Source of the DNA: Chamaelirium japonicum | Taxonomy: Eukaryota > Streptophyta > Magnoliopsida > Liliales > Melanthiaceae | NCBI GenBank assembly: GCA_947650365.1 | Contig: OX393555.1 | Coordinates: 82,403,995 to 82,467,994, forward strand | Reading direction: 5' to 3' | Length of the DNA: 64,000 bases | Made by a program: the position numbers and the translations under genes | Notes under the pieces: model-generated | The model's database searches: none | Told to the model about the DNA's origin: nothing | The model's input: the letters and a program-made list of their open reading frames with translations, nothing else | In this document: in pieces, positions 36,061 to 47,134 of the stretch | Numbering within the stretch: position 1 is the stretch's first letter | Layout: the number at the start of each line of letters is the position of its first letter

Positions 36061-36327
36061 CTTAGAGATTCACTCGGAGAAAGGTGAATATAGATCGACT
36101 ATCAAGAATTGCCAAAAACCACCATCGAACAGCAGATCGTTGCCACTAATGAATGGTTTGGGGGTTGGAGATAGCCGATTTTCAATCTTACAACACATGA
36201 CCTTGGGGATTGGAGACTGCCAATTTATGACTTCTTCAAACATGGCAGAATGCCAGAAGATTCAATTCAAGCTAGAAGACTTCAAAGAAAGCTTCCATGC
36301 TACAGCCTCCAAGGAGCGGATCTATAC
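36061..36327 (+). pseudogene. pol: start of the integrase region, cut off by satellite
   Basis: Past the second RNase H the frame has stops at 36085, 36091 and 36172. It then gives a segment with PIYDFFKHGRMPED and, near 36320, GADLY, which resembles the stretch just before the integrase zinc-binding (HHCC) domain in plant Gypsy elements. The frame meets satellite sequence at about 36326-36328. The zinc-binding residues, the DDE catalytic core and everything downstream are missing, so the element lost its 3' part by deletion or rearrangement. Confidence is moderate because the remaining part is short. Confidence 0.65.
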
Positions 36328-39004
36328 TTGAGTAGGACTTCTTATCATTTCTCTCTTCGTTTATCTCTTCGTTCTCTTCTCTCTTCTTCTCTCTCTGCTG
36401 CCTTTGTTTCTCTTTCCATTTTCTTGTGACTGGTCGGTTGGGCACGACATATTCGTACTGATAAAGTATTGTGAGATGGGAGAAAAAGAAAGAAGAGAAT
36501 GGAGAGATAAACGAAGAGAGAAGAGAGAATAAGTCTTGCTCCATTCTGTTGGCCACGGGTATAGGTGTGAAGAAGGATGACTGTCCACCGTCGGATCTCT
36601 TCTATGGTTAGGATTTCCTATAGATTACTTAGGCCCTAAGTAAGCTTATCCTATAAATAATATACGACCCTTTTAGGGTAGGGCATTGTTGACGACTCTC
36701 TCTTTCTCCTATCTCATAATACGTTATCAGTACGAACATGTCAAGCCCAGCTGACCAGTCACAAGAAAACGGAGAGAGAAAGGATGATAGAAGCAGAGTT
36801 TAGAAATTTAGATTCCTTCTTACATCACACCTATACCCATGGCCAATGGACTGGAGTAGGACTTCTTCTCTCTTCATTTATCTCTCCATTCTTTTCTCTC
36901 TTCTTATCTCTCTTATGTGGAGTTTTGGAATTTAGATTCCTTCTTACTTTACAGCTATACGCGTGGCCAATGGATTGGAGCAGGACTTCTTCTCTCTTCG
37001 TTTATCTCTCTGTTATCTTCTCTCTCTTCTATCATCATTTTTCTCTCCGTTTTCTTGTGACTGGTCGGTTGGGCTCGACATGTTCATGTTGATAACGTGT
37101 TGTAAGAAAAGAGAAAAGAACGGAGAGACAAATAAAGAGAGAAGAAAGAAGAATTCATGTTCCAGTCTATTCGCCATGGATATATGTGTGAAGAAAGAAG
37201 GAATCTAAATTCCAAAACTCCACTTCTCAATAATATAATTAAATCTCTCAATACTCTTTTCTCTTCGTCTATGGATTAGGGTTTCCCATAGATTGCTTAG
37301 GCCCTAAGTAAGCTTTCTCTATAAATAATATACGACACCTTTAGGGTAGGGCTTGTTTGATGACTTTCTCTTTTTCCTATCTCACAATATGTTATCAGTA
37401 CGTATATATCGAGTCCAGCTGACCAGTCGTAAGAAAACAGTAAGAGAAACGAAGACAAAAGTGGAGTTTTGGTATTTAGATTCCTTCTTACTTCACACTT
37501 ATACCCTTGGCCAATGGATTGGAGCAGGACATCTTCTCTCTTTATTTATCTCTATGTTCTTTACTCGCTTCTTATCTCTCTTCCGTCTTCGTTAAACTCC
37601 ACTTCTTCTCTATATAAACGGATAGAGAAACGAAGACAGAAGAGAAAGAAAAAGAGAGAAGAAAACGGAAAGATAAACGAAGAGGGAAGAGAGAAGAAGT
37701 TCTGCTTCAGTCCATTGGCCACGGGTATAGGTGTGAAGTTCTCTCTTTTCCTTTTATTTATCTCTCCGTTCTCTTCTCGCTTCTTATCTCTTTTTTGTCT
37801 TTGTTAAACTCCTCTTCTTCTCTCAATAAACGAACAGAGAAACGTAGACAGAAGTATGGGAAGAAGAGAAAAGAGAACGGAGAGATAAACGAAGAGAAGA
37901 GTGAAGAAGTCCTACTCGAGGCTATTGGCCACGAGTATAGGTGTGAAGTAAGAAGGAATTTAAATTCCAAAACTCCACATCTGTCTTCGTTTCTCTTTCT
38001 CTTTTCTTACGACTGGTCAGCTGGGCACGACATGTTCATACTGATAACATGTTATGAGATGGAAGAAAGGAAGAACATTTAAATATTTCCCACCCTAAAG
38101 GGGTCGTATATTATTTATAGGTTAAGCTTACTTAGGTCCTAACATTTTAAAGGAAACCTTAATCCATGGGAGAAGAGAGAAGAGAATTGAGAGATTTAAT
38201 TATATTATTTAAAAGTAGAGTTTTGGAATTTAGATTCCTTCTTACTTCACACCTATACCATGGTGAATGGACTGGAGCAGTACTTCTCTCTTCTTTCTTT
38301 GTTTATCTCTTCCTTCTCTTCTCTCTTCTTATTTTCTCTCACAACTTGTTATCAGCACGAACATATCGAGCACAGCCGACCAGTCACCAAAAACCGGAGA
38401 GATAAATAAAGACAGAAAAAAAAGAAGAAAAGATAAGAGAATAAAGAGATAAATAATTTAAATAATATATTTAAATAATTTAGTTAAATTCTAAATGGTT
38501 GTCTGCTGGGCTCGACATGTTCATGCTGATAACGTGTTGTTAGTAAAGAGGAGAAGAGAGAAGAGAATGTAGAGATAAACAAAGAAAGAAGAGAGAAGAC
38601 GTTCTCCTCTAGTCTATTATCCATGGGTATAGGTGTTATGTAAAATGGAATCTAAATTCCAAAACTCCAGTTCTCAATAATATAATTAAATCTCTCCGTT
38701 CTCTTCTCTTTTCTCCCATGAATTAGGGTTTCTCATAGATTACTAAGGCCCTAAGTAAATTTACCCTATAAATAATATACGACCCCTTTAGGGTGGGGCA
38801 TATTTGACGGCTCTCCCTTTCTCCCATCTCCTAATACGTTATCAGCATGAACATGTCGAGCCCAGTCGACTAGTAATAAGACATGTACGTGCTTCTCTTC
38901 TCTCCGTTCTCTTCTCTCTCATTCTCTCTCTTTTGTCTTTGTTTCTCTCTTTGTTTTTTTGTGACTTGTCTACTGGGCTAGACATGTACGTGCTGATAAT
39001 ATGT
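36328..39004. repeat. Satellite block, inverted copy of 22345-24915
   Basis: It begins inside an S3 module (GAGTAGGACTTCTTATCATT) exactly at the retrotransposon truncation point. It matches the reverse complement of 24915 down to 22345 as far as about 38880. Plus cores near 36652, 37322 and 38766; minus core near 38110. The part 37972-38730 also matches 1-790 in direct orientation. Confidence 0.83.
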
Positions 39005-39195
39005 TGTGAGATAGAAGATTACTTATTTATTTTATTTATTTTAATTAATATTTCTTTAAATATTATAAAGTATATTATTTCTTTAAATATTCAAATAGTA
39101 TCATCTTAATGTTATTATTTAAATATTTAATTATAAAACAATACATAATTATTAAATAATTTATATAAATTTATAAGCATAAAAAATATTTTATT
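39005..39195 (-). repeat. AT module T, inverted copy
   Basis: Reverse complement of the module at 10985-11175: TTACTTATTTATTTTATTTA, AAAGTATATTATTTCTTTAA, AGTATCATCTTAATG, TTATATAAATTTATAAGCAT. It opens the left arm of a large palindrome. Confidence 0.85.
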
Positions 39196-41460
39196 TCTCT
39201 TTTTCTCTCTTCATTTATCTCTCCGTTCTCTTTTCTTTTCTTCCCTCTCTTCTATCTTCGTTTCTCGCACCGTTTTCTTATGAATGGTCGGCTGGGCTCG
39301 ATATGTTCGTGCTGATAATATGTTGTGAGAAGAGAGAAGAGAACGGAGAGATAAATGAAGAAAGGAGAGAGAAGTCTTACTCTAGTCCATTCGCCAAGGG
39401 TATAGGTGTGAAGTAAGAAGGAATCTAAAATCCAAAACTCCACTTCTCAATAATATAATTAAATCTCTCTATTCTCTTCTCTCTTCTCCTATGGATTAGG
39501 GTTTCCCATAGATTTCTTAGGCCCTAAGTAAGCATACCCTATAAATAATATACGACCCCTTTAGGGTGGGGCATATTTGACTGTTCTCTTTTTCTCCCAT
39601 CTTATAATATGTTATCAGCACGAACATGTCAAGCCCAGCCGACCAGTCGTAAGAAATCAGAGAGAGAAACGAAAAGAAGGAATCTAAATTCTAAAACTCC
39701 ATTTCTCAATAGTATCATCTCAATGTTATTATAATTATCATAGTAAATTCCAAAACCCTCTTCATTTTAATTCAATAATTAATTTAATTAAAAAAATTAT
39801 AGTAACATTATCAGCATGAAAAGAGAAGAAGTCATGCTCCAGTCCATTAGCCACGAGTATAAGTATAAAGTAAGAAGGAATCTAAATTACAAAACTCCAC
39901 TTCTCAATATTTATATGACAACTTTAGGGTAGGGCACATTTCATAGATCTCCCTTTCTTCTACCTCACAATATGTTATCAGCACAAACATATCAAGCCCA
40001 GCCTACCAGTCACAAGAAAACAGAGATAGAAACGAAGACAGAAGAGAGTGAAAAAGAGAGAAGAGAAAATGGAGAGAGAAATGAAGATAGAAGAGAGAGA
40101 GAGAAAAATAGAGAAGAGAACGAAAAGATAAACGAAGAAAGAAGAAGTCCTGCTCTAGGCCATTGCCCATGGGTATAGGTGTGAAGTAAGAATGAATATA
40201 AATTCCAAAACTTAACTTCTCAATATTTATATGACCCCTTTAGGGTGGGGCACATTTGATGGCTCCTTTTTTCTTCTATATCACAATACGTTATCAGCAT
40301 GAACATATATAGCCCAACCGACCAATCATAAGAAAACAGAGAGAGAAACGAAGACAGAAGAGAGAGAATAAGAAATAAGAGAATGAAGAGATAAAAGAAG
40401 AGAGAAGAGAGAAGAAGTCTTGCTCTAGTCCATTAGCCACGGGTCTAGGTATGAAGTAAGAAGTAATCTAAATTTCAAAAACTCCACTTCTCAATAATAA
40501 AATTTACACTCGCCATTTTCTTCTCGTTTTTCCCAAGGATTAGGGATTCCCATAGATTGTCTAGGCCCTAAGTATGCTTACCCTATAAATAATAAATAAT
40601 TTATGACCCTTTTAGGATGGGGCATTTTTGATGACTCTCTCTTTCTCTTATCTCACAATACGTTATCAGCACGAATATTTCGAGCCCAGCTAACCAGTCG
40701 TAGAAAACGAAGAGAGAAATAAAGACAGAAGTGAAGTTTTGGAATTTAGATTCCTTCTTACTTCACACCTATACCCATAGCCAATGGATTGGAGTAGGAC
40801 TTCTTATCTCTTCTTTCTTTATTTATCTCTCCATTCTTTTCTCTCTTCTTCTCTTTCTTCTATAGAGTTTTGGAATTTAGATTGCTTCTTACTTCACACC
40901 AATACCCGTGGCCAATGGACTTGAGCAGGACTTCTTCTTTCTTCTCTCTTCTTTTATCTCTCTGTCCTCTTCTCTCTTCTCTCTCTTATGTCTTCGTTTC
41001 TCTCTCCATTTTCTTGTGATTGGTCGACTGGGCACGATATGTTTGTGTTGATAACATATTATGAGATGAAAGAAAGAGAGAGCCGTCATATGTGCCACAC
41101 CCTAAAGGGGTCATATAAATATTAAGAAATAGAGTTTTGGAATTTAGAGTCCTTTTTACTTCACACCTATACTCGTGGCGACTGGACTGGAGCAGGACTT
41201 CTTATCTCTTCTCTTTTCGTTTATCCCTCTGTTCTTTTCTCTCTTTTTCTCTCTCTTATGTCTTTATTTCTCTCTCTATTTTCTTCTAACTAGTCGGTTA
41301 GGCTCGACATGTTCGTGCTGATAATGTGTTGTAAGAAGAGAGAAGAGAACCTAAATAAAATAATATAAATCTTTATAATTTTAATAATTAAATAGAAGTC
41401 TATTCTTATCTGCTCTCTCTTTTATGGAGTTTTGAAATTTAGATTCCTTATTACTTCACA
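39005..41460 (-). repeat. Duplicated block, copy F (left palindrome arm)
   Basis: Reverse complement of 8640-11175 in order: module T, plus core near 39541, half foldback near 39700-39835, doubled purine tract near 40020-40140, a core with doubled AATAATAAATAATTTAT near 40587, and ACCTAAATAAAATAATATAA (about 41348) with the TTTTAATAATTAAATAGAAG segment. It faces copy E across about 670 bp. Confidence 0.75.
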
Positions 41461-44400
41461 TGGCCAATGGACTGTTCTCTTCTCTCTTCTTCTTTCTCTT
41501 CTGTCTTTGTTTCTCTCTTAATTAAATAATTATATTATTTAATTAAATTATTTAGATAGAAAAGAGAAGAGAACAGAGAGATAAACGAAGAAAGAAGGGG
41601 AGAAGAAGTCCTGCTCCAGTCCATTGGCCACGGGTATAGGGGTGAAGTAAGAAGGAATCTAAATTCCAAAACTTCACAGACGAGAGAGAAGAAGAGAGAA
41701 GGGAACAGAGAAGAGAGAGAAGAATAGAGAAGAGAATGTAGAGATAAACAAAAATAGAAGAGAGAAGAAGTCCTACTGTTTATCTCTCATTTCTCTTCTC
41801 TCTTCTTCTCTCTTCTTCTCTCTCTTCTGTCTTTGTTTCTCTCTTAGTTAAATAATTATATTATTTAATTAAATTATTTAGGTAGAAGAGAGAAAAAAAT
41901 GGAGAGATAAACGAAGAGAGAAGGGGATAAGAAATCCTGCTCTAGTCCATCGGCCACGGGTATAGGTATGAAGTAAGAAGGAATCTAAATTCCAAAACTC
42001 CAAAAAAAAGAGAGAAGAGAAAGTAGAAGAAGAGATAAGAGAACTAAAAGATAAATAAAGAGAGAAGAGAGAAGAAGTCCTGCTCCAGTCCATTGGCCAC
42101 AGGTTTAGGTGTGATGTAATAAAAAATCTAAATTCCAAAACTCCACAGAAGAGAGTGAAGATAAGGACAAACTTTTATTTAACTATTAAAACTAGAGGGA
42201 TTTAAATATTTTATTTAGGTTCACTTCCCTCTTCTTACAATATCTTATCAGCATAAACATGTCGAGCCCAACCGACCAGTAATAAGAAAACGAAGAAAGT
42301 AACGAAGACAAAATAGAGGGAAAAAGAGAGAAGAGAATGGAAAGATAAATAAAGAGAGAAGAGAGAAGAATTCCTGCTCCACTTCATTGGCCACAGGTAT
42401 AGGTGTGAAGTAAGAAAAAATCTAAATTCCAAAACTCTACTTCTTAATATTTATACGAGCCCTTTAGGGAGGGGCATGTGTAACGGCTCTCTCTTTCTCC
42501 TATCTCACAACACGTTATAAGCATGAACATGCCGAGCCCAGCCGACCAGTTACAAGAAAATGGAGAGAGAAACAAAGACAGAAGAGAAAGAAGAAGAGAG
42601 AAGAAAACAGAAAGATAAATAAAGAGAGAAGAGAGAAGTAGTCCTACTCCAGTCCATTGGCCATGGGTTTAGGTGTGAAGTAAGAAGGAATCTAAATTCT
42701 AAAACTTTACTTCTGTCTTCGTTTCTCTCTCTGTTTTCTTACGACTGGTCGGCTGGACTTGATATGTTTGTGCTGATAACGTACTGTGTGATGGGAGAAA
42801 GGAAGAGCTGTCAAACGTACCCCACCCTAAAGGGATCATATATTATTTATTATTTATAGGGTAAGCATAATTTGGGCCTAAGCAATCTATGGGAAACCCT
42901 AATTCATAAGAGAAGAGAGAAGAGAATGGAGAGAATTAATTATATTATTGAGAAGTAAAGTTTGGGAATTTAGATTCCTTCATACTTCACACCTATATCT
43001 GTGGCCAATAGACTAGAGCAAGACTTCTTCTCTCTTCTTCTTTTATTTATCTATCTGTTCTGTTTTCTCTTTTTCTCTCTCTTCTGTCTTCATTTCTCTT
43101 TTTGTTTTCTTGTGACTGGTCAGCTGGGCTTGACATGTTCGTACAGATAACGTGTTGTGAGATAGGAGAATGAAAGAACCATCAAATATGCCCCACCCTG
43201 ATGGGGTCGTATTAATATTGAGAAGTTGAGTTTTGGAATTTAGATTCATTCTTACTTTACACCTATACCCGTGGCCAAAGGACTGGAATAAGACTTCTTC
43301 TCTCTTCTCTCTTTGTTTATATCTTCGTTCTCTTCTCTCTTCTTCTCTCTTTTCTATCTTTGTTTCTCTCTTCGTTTTATTTTTTCTCTTCTTCTTTTTT
43401 TTCTGTCTTCATTTCTCTCTCTATTTTCTTGTGACTGGTAGGCTGGGCTCGACATGTTTGCACTGATAATGTGTTGTGAGATGGAAGAAAGAGAGAGCCG
43501 TTAGATGTGCCCCACCCTAAACGGGTCGTATAAATATTGAGAAGTGGATTTTTGAAATTTAGATTACTTCTTACTTCATATCTATACCCGTGGCTAATGG
43601 ACTTGAATAGGACTCCTTCTCTTTTCGTGTTGATAATGTTACTATAATTTATTTAATTAAATTAATCATTTAATTAAAACAAAGAGAGTTTTGGAATTTA
43701 CTATGATAATCATAATAACATTGAGATGATACTATTAAGTATAGAGTTTTCGAATTTAGATTCCTTCTTACTTCACACCTATACCCATGATGAATGGACT
43801 AGAGAAGGACTTATTCTCTCTTCTCTCTTTGTTTATCTCTCCGTTCTCTTCTCTTTTCTTCTCTCTCTTCTGTCTTTGTTTCTCTCTCCATTTTCTTATG
43901 ACTGGTTGACTGGGCTCGATATGTTCGTGCTGATAACGTATTATGAGATGGGAGAAAGAGAGGGTCGTCAAATATTCCCTACCCTAAAGGGGTCTTATAT
44001 TATTTATAGGGTAAGCTTACCTAGGGCCTAAGCAATCTTTGGGAAACCCAAATCCATAGGAGAAGAGGGAAGAGAACTGAGAGAGAAGAGAAAGAAGAGT
44101 CCTGCTCAGTCCATTGGCCATGGGTATAGATGTGAAGTAAGAAGGAATCTAAATTCTAAAACTCAACTTCTCAATATTTATACGACCCCGTTAGGGTGGG
44201 GAACATTCGACGCCTCTCTCTTTCTCCCATCTCACAACACGTTATCAGTACAAACATGTCGAGCCCAACCGACCAGTCGCAAGAAAAAGGTGAGAGAAAC
44301 AAATACATAAGTGGAGTTTTAGAATTTAGATTCCTTCTTACTTCATACCTATACCCGTGGCCAATGGACTGAAGCAGGACTTCTTCTATCTTCTGACTTC

Positions 44401-44559
44401 ATTTATCTCTTCATTCTCTTCTCTCTTCTTTTCTCTTTTCTATGGAGTTTTGGAATTTAGATTCCTTCTTACTTCATACCTATACCCATGGCTAATAGAC
44501 TGGAGCAGGACTTCTTCTCTCTTCTATCTTTATTTATCTCTCCATTCTCCTCTCAATTA
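39196..44559. repeat. Satellite block spanning the large palindrome
   Basis: Plus cores near 39541 and 40583 on the left, minus cores near 42842 and 43998 on the right, the mirror order expected of an inverted repeat. The middle (41461-42130) has two TTAATTAAATTATTTAG links and tandem S3 modules. No coding content. Confidence 0.85.
41510..44060 (+). repeat. Duplicated block, copy E (right palindrome arm)
   Basis: Colinear with copy C: CTCTTAATTAAATAATTATA, S3 with CACAGACGAGAG (41677), GAACAGAGAAGAGAGAGAAG, GATAAGGACAAACTTTTATT (42152), a core with doubled TTATTTATTATTTATAGGG, a doubled pyrimidine tract near 43330-43420, and a half foldback near 43630-43735. Confidence 0.75.
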
Positions 44560-44760
44560 TGTCTTTATTTATAATATTAAATATAGGTATGTTCTATTTA
44601 ATTATTTAAATATCATAAATAATTAGTTAATATACATTGATATATTTAATTTGGTTTTTAAATTATTTAAGTCCTGCTCCTGTCCAGTTTTATTATTTTA
44701 AATAACTATTTATTATATTTAGACATTGAGATGATACTATTTTTAAATTTTCACATAGAT
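44560..44760. repeat. AT-rich segment with no clear partner
   Basis: About 200 AT-rich bases (TAATATTAAATATAGGTATG, ATTAGTTAATATACATTGAT, AATTTGGTTTTTAAATTATT) follow a broken S3 and end with GACATTGAGATGATACTATT, the word shared by T and foldback modules. It sits where copy E would be expected to have module T but does not match it well. Confidence 0.6.
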
Positions 44761-46994
44761 TGTTTAGGCCCTAAGTAGGCTTATCCTATAAATAATATAT
44801 GACCCCTTTAGGGTGGGGCACGTCTGATGGCTTTTTCTCCCATCTTTTAACACGTTATCAGCATGAATATGTTGAGCCCAACCGACTAGTCGCAAGAAAA
44901 CGGAGAGAGAAATAAAGACAGAGAAGAGAGAATAAGAGAGAAGAGAACAAAGAGATAAATGAAGAGAGAATTGAGAAGAAGTCCTGATGCAGTCTATTAG
45001 CCACAGGTATAGGTGTGAAGTAAGAAGGAATATAAATTTCAAAACTCCACTTCTGTCTTTATTTTTCTATCCATTATCTTGTAACTAGTCGGCTGGGCTC
45101 GATATGGTCGTGTTGATAATGTGTTGTGAGATGGGAGAAAGAGAGAGCCGTCAAACGTACCCCACCCTAAAGGGTTTATATATTATTTATAGGGTAAACT
45201 TACTTAGGGCCTAAGCAATTTATGAGAAACCCTAATCTATAGGAGAAGAAAGAAGAGAACGGAGAGATTTAATTATATTATCAAGTAGTGGAGTTTCCGA
45301 ATTTAGATTCCTTTTTACTTCACACAAATACCCGTAGTGAGTGGACTGAAGTAGGACTTCTTCTCTTTTCTCTCTTCGTTTATCTCTCGATTCTCTTCTC
45401 TTTTCTTTTCTCTTCTCACAACACGTTATAAGCATGAACATGTCGAGCCCAACCGACCAGTCACAAGAAAATACAGAAAGAAACAAAGAATGAAGAGAGA
45501 GAAGAAAAAAGGAGAGAACGAAAAGATAAATGAAGAGATAAGAGATAAGAAGTCCTACTCCAGTCCATTAGCCACGGGTAGAGATGTGAAGTAAGAACGA
45601 ATCTAAATTCCAAAACTCTACTTAATATTTGTACAACCCCATTAGGGTAGGGCATATTTGACGGCTCTCTCTTTCTTCCACCACATAACACATTATCAGC
45701 ATGACCATGTCGAGCCCAGCTGACCAGTCACAAGAAAACGGAGAGAGAAACGAAGACAGAAGTGGAGTTTTAGAATTTAGATTCCTTCATACTTTATACC
45801 TATACCCGTGGCCAATTGATTAGAATAGGACTTCTTATTTACTCTCTCTTTATTTATCTCTCTATTTTCTTCTCTCTTATTCTCTCTCTTTTGTGGAGTT
45901 TTAGAATTTAGATTCCTTCTTACTTTACACCTATACCCGTTGCCAATGGATTGAAGCAGGACTTCTTTTCTCTTCTCTCTTTGTTTATTTCTCTGTTCTC
46001 TTCTCTCTTCTTCTTTCTTTTCAGTGTTCATTTATCTCTCCGTTCTCTTATCTCTTTTTCTCTCTCTTCTATGGAGTTTGGGAATTTAGATTCCTTCTTA
46101 CTTCACACCTATACCCGTGGCCAATGGACTAGAGCAGGACTTCTTATCTCATCTCTACTTTTCAATATTTATACGACCCGTCGAATCTCTTCCATGTTCA
46201 TATATTATTTATACGACCCGTCGGATCTCTCCTATCTCTTTGTCGTATCTCACAACATATTATCAGCACGAACATGTCGAGCTCAGCCGACCAGTCACAA
46301 GAAAATGGAAAAAGAAACGAAAACAGAAGAAAGATGAGAAGAGAGAAGATAACAAATAAATAAATAAAGAGAGAAGAGAGAAGAAATCCTACTCTCGTCC
46401 ATTGACCACGGGTATAGACATAAAGTAAGAAGGAATCTAAATTACAAAACTTTACTTCTCAATATTTATATGACCCCTTTAGTAAGGGGCATATTTGATA
46501 TCTCTTTATTTCTCCCATCTCACAATACATTATCAGTACGAATATGTCTATCCTAGCAGACCAGTCACAAGAAAGCAGAGAGAGAAATGAAGATAGAAGA
46601 GAGAGAAGAAGAGAGAAGAGAATGGAGAGATAAACAAAAAGAGAAGAGAGAAGAAGTCCTGCTCTAGTCCATTGGCCACGGGTATAGGTGTGAAGTAAGA
46701 AGGAATCTAAATTCCAAAAATTTACTTCTCAATATTTATACGACCCCTTTAGGGTGGGGTACTTTTGACAGCTCTTTTTCTCCCATCTCACAACACGTTA
46801 TTAGTATGAACATGTCAAGCCCACCTGACCAGTCACAAGAAAACGGAGAGAGAAACGAAGACAGAAGAGAGAGAGAAGAGCAAAGAGAATGGAGAGATAA
46901 ATGAAAAGATAAAAGAGAAGAAGTCATGCTCTAGTCCATTGGCCACGAGTATAGGTGTGAAGTAAGAAGGAATCTAAATTCCAAACCTCCACTT
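44761..46994. repeat. Satellite block
   Basis: Plus core near 44788, minus core near 45180, then several short-link units (CTCAATATTTATACGACCCC near 46463 and 46727; spacing about 265 bp) with plus S2-S3. A plus-strand open frame of 128 codons at 45951-46337 is a by-product of the repeat. Confidence 0.85.
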
Positions 46995-47134
46995 CTCAAT
47001 AGTATCATCTCAATGTTATTACGATTATCACAGTAAATTCCAAAACTCTCTTTATTTTAAACGATTAATTGAATTAAAAAAATTATACTAATATTACTAT
47101 GATAATCATAATAACGTTGAAATGATACTGTTGA
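46995..47134. mobile_element. Foldback (MITE-like) element, 140 bp
   Basis: The left end CTCAATAGTATCATCTCAAT with GTTATTACGATTATCACAGT is mirrored by the right end ACTATGATAATCATAATAAC with GTTGAAATGATACTGTTGAG. The centre differs from the 144-bp copies by holding CCAAAACTCTCTTTATTTTA. An otherwise similar half copy is at 39700-39835. Confidence 0.6.

Larger units (their letters stand above)
30698..36327 (+). mobile_element. Truncated, degenerate Ty3/Gypsy (Tat-type) LTR retrotransposon
   Basis: In order on the plus strand this element has a 5' LTR, a TGGCGC-type primer-binding site, gag remnants, a zinc-knuckle motif, an aspartic protease (DTGSS), a reverse transcriptase (YVDD), a degenerate RNase H, a second RNase H with TDGA, YEAL and HSDSQ motifs, and the start of an integrase region. 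A second, archaeal-type RNase H between RNase H and integrase is characteristic of the plant Tat lineage. The base composition is clearly less AT-rich than the satellite on both sides. The element stops abruptly at about 36327, where satellite resumes, so most of integrase and the 3' LTR are missing and LTR-LTR dating is impossible. No target-site duplication can be assessed. More than a dozen in-frame stops and at least two frameshifts in gag-pol show that it is dead. Confidence 0.93.

Noticed and set aside
36328..36600. Possible 3' LTR of the retrotransposon after 36327.
   Set aside because: The sequence is ordinary satellite matching the inverse of 24915 and shares nothing with the 5' LTR at 30698-31400.
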